A DNA stretch of 36,220 nucleotides from positions 1 through 36,220 of the forward strand of contig QHNT01000085.1 in assembly GCA_003218515.1 (NCBI GenBank), read 5' to 3'. Source of the DNA: Verrucomicrobiota bacterium (GTDB lineage: Bacteria > Verrucomicrobiota > Verrucomicrobiia > Limisphaerales > AV2). Below, piece after piece: positions 16,683 through 24,665 of this stretch. The notes under the pieces were generated by a model, which did no database searches, was not told where the DNA came from, and saw nothing but the letters and a program-made list of their open reading frames with translations. The translations under genes were made by a program, and so were the position numbers. Within the stretch, counting starts at the first letter, position 1; every line of letters begins with the position of its first letter.

Positions 16683-19085
16683 GTACCGCAGCGCCTCCAT
16701 CGGATCGATACGGGCTGCCCGCAAGGCCGGGACGAGACACGCGGCCAGGGCGACCGCGATAAAGATCAACACGACGCTCGCGAAGGTGATCGGATCCGTT
16801 GGCGTCACTGAGTAGAGCTGGGCCGCCAGAAATCGGGTCAGAGCAACGGCCACGACGCTGCCACACAGCACACCGACCAGCACCGCCCTCATCCCTTGAC
16901 CGACCACCATCTTCAGCACGTCCTCGCCTCGGGCGCCCAAGGCCAGCCGGATGCCAATTTCATGTGTCCGTTGCGTGACGCCATATGACACCACTCCATA
17001 AATGCCCACCAACGCCAGCGCCAGGGCGATGCCCGAAAAGCTGCCCAGCAGCCAGGTGTTGAAGCGCGGATGAGCGACTTTGAAGGACACCCTCTCTGCC
17101 ATCGTGTGGATGTCGAAGACCGGCAAGGTAGGATCAACGGCTTGAATCGTCTTGCGGATCGAGGCGGCGAGCGGGTGCGGCTCTCCAGCCGTGCGGACCA
17201 CAAACGTCACGGCGTCTATGAAGAACGCCTGGGAAACCTGTTGATAAGGCACGTAAAGGCCGGGGGCCGGCTCCGCGCGCAGATCGTCCTGCCGCACGTC
17301 CCCGACCACGCCCACAATTTCCAGCCACGAATCCGGCCCAATACCCAGCGTGATGCGCTTGCCCAGCGGATCGCCGCTGGGCCACAGCAAGCGAGCCAGC
17401 CGTTCACTGATGATCCCCACCGCCGGCGCGCGCTCGTCGTCGGTCTCAGCAAAGAAACGCCCCTTCAAGAGCGGAATGCCGATGGCGTGAAAATAATCCG
17501 GACTCGCTGCGATCTTGCTGGTCCACAAATGTTCCGGCGGCGGCCGGCCTTCGATAGAAAAGTCGCCGTAGACGCGTACGCTGCCGCCGCCCAGGGGCAC
17601 CGCGTTGGCGAAACCCGCCGAACGCACTCCGGGCAAGGCGCGAACCCGTTCGAGCACCTCGCCGTAGAACAACTTCATTTGAGCCGGGCCGGGATAATTC
17701 GCGAGCGGCAAGGACAAATTCAGCGTCAGCATTCGCTCCGGGTTGAAGCCCAGCTTCACGTCGCGCAAGCGCGCGAAGCTTTTGAGCATCAATCCAGCCC
17801 CGATCAGAAGAACGATGGACACCGCGATTTCGACGGCAACCAGGGTCTGGCGCACGAAACGCTGGCGCACACCAGACGACTGGCTCCGGCCTCCTTCCTT
17901 CAACGCTTCGTTCGCGTTGGTCTGGGACGCTTGCCATGCAGGCGCCAGACCGAACGCGACGCCGGTGAGGAGCGACAAACCGAAATTGAATCCGAGCACG
18001 CGGACGTCCAGTCCGACTTCGCCGATTCGCGGCACCAGGTTTGGCGGCATAAGCGCGATCAGAAGTCCGAGGCCCCAGACCGCCAGGAACAGTCCCAGAA
18101 CACCGCCCACCGCAGCCAGTAGCAAACTCTCGGTGAGAAGATGCCGGGCAATTCGCGCGCGGCCGGCGCCCAACGCCACGCGAATCTGAATCTCCTTTTG
18201 CCTCGCCGCCGCCCGGACCAGCAGTAAATTGGTCACATTGGCGCACGCGATCACCAGGACGAATCCCACCGCGCCCAGGAATATGAACAACAAGGAGCGT
18301 GTGCCGCCAACGATCTGCTCCTGCATGGATATGAGGCTCACACCACTGCCCGGTGCCGAAGCGGGTCGCGCTTGGGCAAGCCGTCGGGCGATCGTGTCCA
18401 TCTCAGCCTGCGCCTGTTCGAGGGGCACGTCGGGTTTGAGTCGGGCCAGCGCGCGGTGAATCGCATTGCCCCGGCTGGTATCGAGCACCAGCGAAGTCCA
18501 CGCGTCGCAATCCGCCGGAAAATGGAACCCCCCGGGAAGAACCCCCACGACCGTCGCGTTCTTGCCGTCGAGCGTGACCGTCTGGCCGATAATCGAAGGA
18601 CTGGCGCCAAACCGATCACGCCACAGCCCTTCGCTGAGCAGCACGGCGCGAGGACCTCCGGCCTGATGTTCTTCGGGCAGGAACGTTCGGCCGGCGAGCG
18701 GTTTCACGCCGAGCAGCGAAAAGAAATCGACGGTGACCTCGGCCGATCCAATTCGTTTCGGCTCGCCCCCGCTGAGGAGTGTGGCTTGTCCGCTTCCATA
18801 CGCCGCCAGGTGTTCGAAGACGTGGTTTTGTTCGGTCCATTCCTTGAAGTCGGGATCGAACACATTCTCCCATCTCTGGCTTGTGCCATCGCCCTGTTGA
18901 TGGATCGTGAGAATCATGACGAGCCGATCGGAAGCTGGGAACGGCAATGGCCGTAACAAGACGCCGTTCACCACGCTAAAGATGGCCGTGTTCGCCCCAA
19001 TGCCCAGCGCCAGTGTGAGCACAGCCACGGCGGTGAAGCCGGGATTCTTCAACAATTGGCGGAAGGCGAATTTGAGATCATTCAT
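16677..19085 (-). CDS. ADOP-family (MacB/FtsX-type) permease, apparently intact
   Basis: This 802-residue protein is the only full-length copy of the array. It begins [36 protein letters not shown] (helix 1) and continues with a MacB-type periplasmic domain to about residue 260, an FtsX module with three helices (LLFIFLGAVGFVLVIACANVTNLLLV onward), a second helix-periplasmic-FtsX unit, and the usual ending DPMEALRYE. ADOP proteins resemble two fused MacB/LolC-like permeases and typically lack a dedicated neighbouring ATPase, as here. Substrates are generally unknown; efflux or lipoprotein/peptide transport is a guess from MacB. The ATG at 19085 follows repeat sequence directly, with no ribosome-binding site. 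Confidence 0.88.
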   Translation of the reverse strand: MNDLKFAFRQLLKNPGFTAVAVLTLALGIGANTAIFSVVNGVLLRPLPFPASDRLVMILTIHQQGDGTSQRWENVFDPDFKEWTEQNHVFEHLAAYGSGQATLLSGGEPKRIGSAEVTVDFFSLLGVKPLAGRTFLPEEHQAGGPRAVLLSEGLWRDRFGASPSIIGQTVTLDGKNATVVGVLPGGFHFPADCDAWTSLVLDTSRGNAIHRALARLKPDVPLEQAQAEMDTIARRLAQARPASAPGSGVSLISMQEQIVGGTRSLLFIFLGAVGFVLVIACANVTNLLLVRAAARQKEIQIRVALGAGRARIARHLLTESLLLAAVGGVLGLFLAVWGLGLLIALMPPNLVPRIGEVGLDVRVLGFNFGLSLLTGVAFGLAPAWQASQTNANEALKEGGRSQSSGVRQRFVRQTLVAVEIAVSIVLLIGAGLMLKSFARLRDVKLGFNPERMLTLNLSLPLANYPGPAQMKLFYGEVLERVRALPGVRSAGFANAVPLGGGSVRVYGDFSIEGRPPPEHLWTSKIAASPDYFHAIGIPLLKGRFFAETDDERAPAVGIISERLARLLWPSGDPLGKRITLGIGPDSWLEIVGVVGDVRQDDLRAEPAPGLYVPYQQVSQAFFIDAVTFVVRTAGEPHPLAASIRKTIQAVDPTLPVFDIHTMAERVSFKVAHPRFNTWLLGSFSGIALALALVGIYGVVSYGVTQRTHEIGIRLALGARGEDVLKMVVGQGMRAVLVGVLCGSVVAVALTRFLAAQLYSVTPTDPITFASVVLIFIAVALAACLVPALRAARIDPMEALRYE

Positions 19086-19457
19086 GGTTCGTTAAAAGCG
19101 TTAAAAAGGTTGAACCGTTAAATCGGCAGACGCGGCGAAAGAGCTTTGGCAATTCGGTTTCACGTTTTAACGATTCAACGGTTCAACAATTTGCGATTGG
19201 GTCAGTTGTCGGCTGTCAGTGGTCGGCGGTGCTTTGTCGGTCGCAGGCCAAATTCCCAAAGCCCAAAACCCAAGCGCCAAAGAAATCCCAAGCACCAAGT
19301 TCCAAACTACGCTGCGGAGGCTGCCCGCTGGAGATTGAGATTTGGGGCTTATTTGGGATTTGGATTTTGGGATTTGGAGTTTTCATTCGTATCATCAGCG
19401 CCTCGACACGTTCGATGTTCAGCGTTCGATGTTGGATGTTCGATGTTCGCTTTATTC
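19086..19457. repeat. Repeat-word spacer, copy 2, with inverted octamer arrays
   Basis: The distal half (19201-19457) is a diverged copy of the spacer at 11724-11972, again starting at the Glu-stop of a permease (GAATAAA, then CGAACAT-type units). The proximal half has words of eight to nine bases: on the plus strand CGTTTTAA, CGATTCAA, CGGTTCAA near 19164-19187, mirrored on the minus strand by CGATTTAA, CGGTTCAA and relatives near 19125-19090. The two sets are inverted relative to each other and could form a long imperfect hairpin. No gene is recognisable. Confidence 0.75.
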
Positions 19458-20504
19458 ATAACGCAGCGCCTCCATCGGATCGACCTTAGCGGCGCTGCGA
19501 GCGGGCAGATAACTCGCGAGCAGAGCGACAGCCAGGAGAAATCCAGGGACAAAAAGGAATGAAACGGGATCGTGAGGACTGATGCCATAGAGCACGCTCG
19601 ACAGAATACTCGAAGCGGCAGCGCAGCCGACAATCCCGATGGCCATCCCCACTGCGACAGGCCGCATGGCTTGTCGGAGGATGAGTGCCATCACCTCACG
19701 GGCATCCGCGCCGAGCGCCATACGGATGCCGATTTCCCGCACGCGTTGGCTGACGGCGTAGGACACCATCCCGTAAACGCCGATCAAAGCCAGGACCAGC
19801 GCCAGAACGCCAAGCACGGCCGAGAGGGTCGCCAGCACGCGGCCCGGGAATCTGAAGTATTCGAAATTGTCTTCCAGTCTGGCAACGTTAACAGTCAGCT
19901 CCGCATCGAGCGCGCGAACGGTTGCCTGGATACTTGCTGCTGTCGTCGCGTACCCGCTTGCACTGTGAACGAGAAATTGAAGATCTGACTGCTCCTTCGG
20001 GCCAGCAGGAAGATACACGTAGGGCTCATCGGAGCGCGCGAGATGAGAGACTTGCGCATCGCGCGCAACTCCCACGACTTCCAAATCGTAGGCACCCTGG
20101 CGGAGAGTTTTGCCTATCTCGAAATAATTGCCCGAAGCAAGGGTCCCGACAATTTGCTGCGGACGTTCTCCGCCCAGCGTCGCTGGGATAGAAGGCGCGT
20201 ATGCAACGAGACCCGAAAAGACGTGGTTACTATCTCGATATTCGCCGTATTCGGAATACGACGCCCGATTTGCGTCGTCATAAACATTCCGGAGGACTCT
20301 CCCGCGGTTACGTGAGAAATCCTGGAAGACGCAAACGAGCCTTTCGGACCTTTGCACCCGAAGCGGACGTAAAGCGACCGCATTCAGGATCGTGAAGATG
20401 CCGGCGTTAAGGCCAATGCCCAGGGCGAGCGTGAGCACGGCCACAGCGGTGAAGCCGGGGCTTTTCAGCGATTGGCGGAAGGCGTAGCGAAGGTCATTAA
20501 ACAT
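19452..20504 (-). CDS. ADOP-family permease with a large in-frame internal deletion
   Basis: The product has 350 residues instead of about 800. It keeps the first helix ([37 protein letters not shown]) and part of the first periplasmic domain to TLASGNYFE. It then jumps to IGKTLRQGAYDLEVVGVARD, which belongs to the second periplasmic domain in full-length members, and finishes with the last FtsX module and DPMEALRYE. The first FtsX module, its helices and most of both soluble domains (about 450 residues) are missing, yet the frame is kept across the junction near 20124. Four helices remain. It is the promoter-proximal member of the array but probably a non-functional remnant, although a short product can be made. 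Confidence 0.8.
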   Translation of the reverse strand: MFNDLRYAFRQSLKSPGFTAVAVLTLALGIGLNAGIFTILNAVALRPLRVQRSERLVCVFQDFSRNRGRVLRNVYDDANRASYSEYGEYRDSNHVFSGLVAYAPSIPATLGGERPQQIVGTLASGNYFEIGKTLRQGAYDLEVVGVARDAQVSHLARSDEPYVYLPAGPKEQSDLQFLVHSASGYATTAASIQATVRALDAELTVNVARLEDNFEYFRFPGRVLATLSAVLGVLALVLALIGVYGMVSYAVSQRVREIGIRMALGADAREVMALILRQAMRPVAVGMAIGIVGCAAASSILSSVLYGISPHDPVSFLFVPGFLLAVALLASYLPARSAAKVDPMEALRYE

Positions 20505-20991
20505 AGCAAAGAGGGTGCATCAGAGTTTCGTGACGTGGTGGAAGGCTGCAAGTTGCGACGGATCCCCGCTCGTCCAAGCACAATCCAGGAAATGGTTGAA
20601 ACGATGCACGCAATCGAATCTGACTCCCTTTGCATCGCGCGTGCCAGGGGGCAGACACAGCCGATAAAGTTTACAACAACCGGGGAATGAAAGGCTTAAT
20701 TGCCCGTGTTTCTCGAGGCCCGGCCGGCATCCATGTTCGCAGGTGGGATTTGTCCGTCCCACGGATGGGACGAATTCATGCCGGAATTACAGTGCTGGCG
20801 ACTTCGGCTGCCAATCCCCTCGTGTAGGTGCAGGAAATGCATCTGATCGAACGTCAGATTGCAATGTTTCCCGTTGTTGCGGGAAGTAGCACCTAAAAGG
20901 AACATCAATTTCCGAGTGGGACCGTAACCAAAGCAGTAACCAAGTGCCACAGATGGAACATCCTCCTATCGAGAGATTACCTGATTTTACA
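20505..20991. other. Intergenic region without recognisable gene
   Basis: Between the first permease copy and the tRNA I recognise no coding sequence; the short open frames here show no familiar motif. The one clear structure is a perfect 7-bp hairpin, CGTCCCA (20755-20761) and TGGGACG (20766-20772), with a CGGA loop. The heptamer words of the permease spacers do not extend into this region. Confidence 0.5.
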
Positions 20992-21068
20992 TGGCGCATC
21001 CGTCAGGAGTTGAACCTGAAACCTTCTGATCCGTAGTCAGATGCTCTATCCAATTGAGCTACGGATGC
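20992..21068 (-). tRNA. tRNA-Arg (anticodon ACG)
   Basis: The minus strand folds as a complete cloverleaf of 77 bases including an encoded CCA. The acceptor stem is GCATCCG/CGGATGC, the D arm GCTC...GAGC, the anticodon stem TCTGA/TCAGA with loop CTACGGA giving anticodon ACG, the T arm TCAGG TTCAACT CCTGA, and the discriminator base G. The A at the wobble position is normally edited to inosine by TadA, so it reads CGU, CGC and CGA codons. Confidence 0.95.
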
Positions 21069-21081
21069 ACCGAGGAGACGG

Positions 21082-21110
21082 AATCTATTGACCACCATTT
21101 CAGTGCGCAA
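21082..21110 (-). promoter_or_regulatory. Possible promoter of the tRNA-Arg gene
   Basis: On the minus strand TTGCGC (21110-21105) and TAGATT (21087-21082) are separated by 17 bases and lie 13 bases before the mature tRNA 5' end. Both hexamers match the sigma-70 consensus only partly (four of six). Confidence 0.35.
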
Positions 21111-21260
21111 GAGATTATTTGGCCCTTTGGCACTAGGAAACGGACATTGATTCGTTTGGCCCAGTTGCTTCCTCCCAAATCCGGCGTTCCGCCCCCAGAT
21201 TTGGTCGGCGTTGCCGCAAAATGGATTGAAAAGCTCTATCCCCTTCAATAGCCTGCTCTC

Positions 21261-22277
21261 ATGAAATCCATCCTGCGCCTGCTCCCATTATTGGTTTTAG
21301 GGGGTCTTATCGGCTGCGGAAAACAATCGGAAGGAACCCGTTCATCCCCGGGCGCCACGTCCTACACCATCGCCGTCATCCCGAAAGGAACGACCCACGA
21401 ATTCTGGAAATCGATCCACGCCGGCGCAGTGAAGGCCGAACGCGAGCTGAATGAGAAGGGAGTAAAAACGGAAATCATCTGGAAAGGTCCCTTGAAGGAG
21501 GATGATCGCGATCAGCAAATCCAAGTCGTGGAAAACTTCATGAGCCTCCGGGTGAGCGGCATCGTGCTGGCGCCACTGGATTCACAGGCGCTCGTAAAAC
21601 CCGTCGAAAACGCCATCCAGGCCAAAGTCCCCGTGGTGATCTTTGACTCCGGGCTTAAGTCTGACCAATACGTCAGTTTCGTCGCCACTGACAACTACAA
21701 AGGCGGCCAATTGGCCGGCGAACATCTCGGGAAGCTGCTCGGCGGAAAAGGGAACATCATCCTTTTGCGCTACGCGGTCGGCTCCGCCAGCACCGAGGCG
21801 CGCGAAGCCGGATTCCTCGACACGCTCAAAACGAAATTCCCCGACATCAAACTTCTCTCGACCGACCAACGATCGGGCCCCACCCGCGACACCGCTTACC
21901 AGGCATCGCAAAATCTGCTCAATCGCTTCGGCAACGAGGTGGACGGCATTTTCTGCCCGTGCGAGCCGCCGACCATTGCCATGACCAAAGCCCTTCGCGA
22001 GCTCGGCAAAGGAGGCGGCAAGGTCAAAATGGTCGGCTTCGACTCCGGTTCGCAGTCGGTCGCTGATTTGAAGAACGGCGATGTGCAGGGCCTGGTAGTG
22101 CAGAACCCGGTGCTTATGGGTTATCTAGGAGTGATGACGCTGGTCAAATATTTGCAAGGCGAGCGGGTGGAGAAACGCGTCGACACCGGGGTCGTGCTCG
22201 CGACGCCGGAGAACATGGAACTACCCGGGATCAAGGAACTCCTCCACCCGCCGATCGACCAATACGTGAAAGAATGA
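21261..22277 (+). CDS. Ribose/xylose-type sugar ABC transporter substrate-binding lipoprotein
   Basis: The 338-residue protein begins with a lipoprotein signal (MKSILRLLPLLVLGGLIGC, lipid-anchored Cys19). It continues with a type I periplasmic binding fold of the RbsB class: YTIAVIPKGTTHEFWKSIHAGA, VSGIVLAPLDSQALVKPV, VPVVIFDSGL, and VKMVGFDSGSQSVADLKNGDV. It should capture a sugar outside the inner membrane and deliver it to the permease encoded two genes downstream. RbsB-type specificity cannot be read from the sequence. It is the first gene of a plus-strand operon; its stop overlaps the next start as ATGA. The region upstream (21111-21260) shows no clear promoter. Confidence 0.9.
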   Translation: MKSILRLLPLLVLGGLIGCGKQSEGTRSSPGATSYTIAVIPKGTTHEFWKSIHAGAVKAERELNEKGVKTEIIWKGPLKEDDRDQQIQVVENFMSLRVSGIVLAPLDSQALVKPVENAIQAKVPVVIFDSGLKSDQYVSFVATDNYKGGQLAGEHLGKLLGGKGNIILLRYAVGSASTEAREAGFLDTLKTKFPDIKLLSTDQRSGPTRDTAYQASQNLLNRFGNEVDGIFCPCEPPTIAMTKALRELGKGGGKVKMVGFDSGSQSVADLKNGDVQGLVVQNPVLMGYLGVMTLVKYLQGERVEKRVDTGVVLATPENMELPGIKELLHPPIDQYVKE

Positions 22278-23776
22278 CGCCCCGTCTTAGAATGGTGGGC
22301 GTGCGCAAAAGCTTTGGCGCCACTCACGCGCTCCAGAACGTTTCCTTCGAGGTCGGTCCCGGTGAGGTGCACGCCCTCATCGGCGAGAACGGAGCTGGCA
22401 AAAGCACCTTGATGAAAATCCTCAGCGGCGCTTATCGACCCGACGGGGGACGAATCGAGATCGATGGGCAGCTTTTTGTTCCCAGCGACCCGTGGCGAGC
22501 CCGCCGCAGCGGCATCGCCATGATTTATCAGGAACTCAATCTTGCGCCGCACCTGAGTGTCCAAGAAAACATTTTGCTGGGCGATGAACCGCATCGCTTT
22601 GGCTGGCTCAACCGCGCGCGCCGGCGAGCCAGCGCCCGCGACGCCTTGGCGGAACTTCGTCACGACAATATTTCGCTCGACGCGCCGATCAGCCGCCTCA
22701 CGATCGCGGAGCAGCAGATCGTGGAAATAGCGCGGGCGTTGATCGGCTCACCCAAGGTGCTGATCATGGACGAACCCACCAGCAGCCTGACGCAATCGGA
22801 CACGGAAAATTTGTTTGCCGCCATCGACCGTCTGCGGAGATGCGACGTGAGCATCGTTTACATCAGCCACTTTCTGGAGGAATGCCGACGCGTGGCCGAC
22901 CGTTTCACTGTGTTACGCGATGGCGAGAGCGTCGGCTCGGGCGACATGGCCGCCGTCGGGTTGCCAGACATGATTCGACTTATGGTCGGCAGGGAAATCC
23001 AGGACATCTATCCGCGCATTCCGCATTCTCCAGGCAAAGCGGTGTTGGAACTCCGTGATCTCCGGGGAATGGGCAAACCGCGTTCTGCAAATCTGACCCT
23101 GCACGAGGGCGAAATTCTCGGCATCGCGGGATTGATCGGCACCGGCCGGACGGAAACGTTGCGCGTCTGCTTCGGTTTGGACCGGATCAAAAGCGGAAGC
23201 GTTTTGGTCTATTCACGGGAAAGCACACGTTCTTCTCCCACCCGGCGTCTGGCCGAAAGGATCGGTTTGCTGAGTGAAAACCGCAAAGAGGAAGGCCTCC
23301 TGCTCAATCGAACGCTGGCTGATAACTTGACCATCACCCGCTACGGCCCGGTTTCCAGACTCGGGTTGGTCAGCGCCCGGCGCCAGCGACAGTGCGCACA
23401 GGACTGGATGGAGCGACTGGACGTGCGCGCCCAAAGTCCCAACCAGGCCGTGAGTGAGTTGTCGGGCGGCAATCAACAGAAGATCGCGGTGGGACGATTG
23501 CTGCATCACGACGCCCGAATATTTCTGCTCGACGAGCCGACGCGCGGCATCGACGTTGGCAGCAAGGTGCAAATCTATCGATTGCTTGGCGAACTGGCGG
23601 CCCGAGGCAAAGCGATCCTCTTCGTCAGCTCTTACCTCCCCGAACTGCTCAGCGTGTGCGACACCATCGGCGTGATGTGCCGCGGCGTGCTGTCGGCCGT
23701 TCGCCCGACCGCTGAGTGGAACGAACACACTTTGATGGCCGCGGCCATCGGCCAACCGGACGCCGCCTCGAATTGA
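22274..23776 (+). CDS. Sugar ABC transporter, double ATP-binding protein (RbsA/MglA type)
   Basis: The 500-residue protein has two fused nucleotide-binding domains. The first has Walker A GENGAGKST (37-45), a degenerate signature (LTIAEQQIVEIARAL) usual for RbsA, and Walker B VLIMDEPTSSL. The second has the family-typical divergent Walker A GLIGTGRTE, a full signature LSGGNQQKIAVGRLL, and Walker B IFLLDEPTRGID. It energises import of the sugar bound by the upstream lipoprotein. The start overlaps the preceding stop by four bases, so translation is coupled. No frame disruption is visible, in contrast to the permease gene that follows after eight bases. Confidence 0.92.
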   Translation: MTPRLRMVGVRKSFGATHALQNVSFEVGPGEVHALIGENGAGKSTLMKILSGAYRPDGGRIEIDGQLFVPSDPWRARRSGIAMIYQELNLAPHLSVQENILLGDEPHRFGWLNRARRRASARDALAELRHDNISLDAPISRLTIAEQQIVEIARALIGSPKVLIMDEPTSSLTQSDTENLFAAIDRLRRCDVSIVYISHFLEECRRVADRFTVLRDGESVGSGDMAAVGLPDMIRLMVGREIQDIYPRIPHSPGKAVLELRDLRGMGKPRSANLTLHEGEILGIAGLIGTGRTETLRVCFGLDRIKSGSVLVYSRESTRSSPTRRLAERIGLLSENRKEEGLLLNRTLADNLTITRYGPVSRLGLVSARRQRQCAQDWMERLDVRAQSPNQAVSELSGGNQQKIAVGRLLHHDARIFLLDEPTRGIDVGSKVQIYRLLGELAARGKAILFVSSYLPELLSVCDTIGVMCRGVLSAVRPTAEWNEHTLMAAAIGQPDAASN

Positions 23777-23784
23777 GCCACAGC

Positions 23785-24637
23785 ATGAGCCGCCATGTCC
23801 GATTTGATCGCCGCAGCGTCGGCCGGCTGCTCAATGCGATTGGTCCGGTGTTCGGACTGGTCCTGGTTGTCGGCCTGTTCTGTGGGCTCGGTGGTGGCTT
23901 TGACCAGCGTGGTCGGGGCCACCTCGCTCGTGAAAGGCTGCTCCCCCGCCGCCGCCATCGCGTTGACCATCGCCGTCGGCGCCGGGATCGGGTTGCTCAA
24001 CGGCCTGATCATCGCCGGTTTGCGCATGATGCCTTTTATCGTCACGCTCGGCATGATGGGCGTGGCGCGCGGAACTGCCAAATGGCTGGCGGACAATCAG
24101 ACGGTCAACGCGCCCAAGTCGTCCATCAACAACCTCATGGACATGCTTGACCCGCTGCATTTCTTCCCGCTGCCTTTGGGAATCTGGATCACCGTCGCGC
24201 TGGCGATCGTCATGGTGGTAGTCATGCAGCGGACAATCTTCGGTCGTTACCTCTTCGCCATCGGATCGAACGAGGCGACCGCGCGGCTTTGCGGCATCCG
24301 GGTCGGACTGATGAAGGTGGCGATCTACTCCCTCGCCGGATTTTTTTTTGGGCTGGCAGGCTTGATGCAGTTGTCCCGCCTCACACAGGGCGATCCTACG
24401 GTGGCGATCGGTCGGGAACTGGACATCATTGCCGCGGTGGTCATTGGCGGCGCCAGCTTGAGCGGCGGAACCGGCAGCATCTCAGGGTCGATGATCGGCG
24501 CTCTCACCATGGCTGTATTGCGCAGCGGCTCCACCCAGATGAATTGGCCGGACTATGTTCAGGAAATTATTATTGGAATCGTCATCATCCTCGCGGTGGC
24601 TCTGGACAAATTCCGGCAGAGGAAGGCCGCGTTGTAA
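23785..24637 (+). pseudogene. Sugar ABC transporter permease (RbsC type), frameshifted by deletion
   Basis: The ATG at 23785 opens a permease-like N-terminus, MSRHVRFDRRSVGRLLNAIG then PVFGLVLVVGLFCGL, which turns into nonsense after about 23890. The conserved remainder lies in another frame: VGSVVALTSVVGATSLVKG, the EAA-like loop region FGRYLFAIGSNEATARLCGI, and GGASLSGGTGSISGSMIGA, ending at 24637. RbsC proteins have about 40 residues, including a second helix and the segment ending GGIDLS, between these parts. They are absent and the frames differ. A deletion of a length not divisible by three around 23874-23890 explains both. If real, the importer has no working permease here. An assembly error or a permease supplied elsewhere are alternatives. 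Confidence 0.8.
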
Positions 24638-24665
24638 GAACTCGTGCGTTGATTTGCGTCGCCGC

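Noticed and set aside
17070-18122. 350-codon plus-strand open frame
   Set aside because: Antisense shadow of the intact permease; composition typical of complementary-strand frames.
20992-21068. tRNA gene as an integration site for a mobile element
   Set aside because: No integrase, no repeat of the tRNA 3' end and no phage-like genes were seen on either side.
21003-21248. Minus-strand open frame ending ASVAQLDRASDYGSEGFRFNS
   Set aside because: This is the familiar false protein produced by reading through a tRNA gene; its 3' part is tRNA-Arg.
21054-21251. 65-codon plus-strand open frame upstream of the binding-protein gene
   Set aside because: Begins inside the tRNA gene and resembles nothing I recognise; probably chance.
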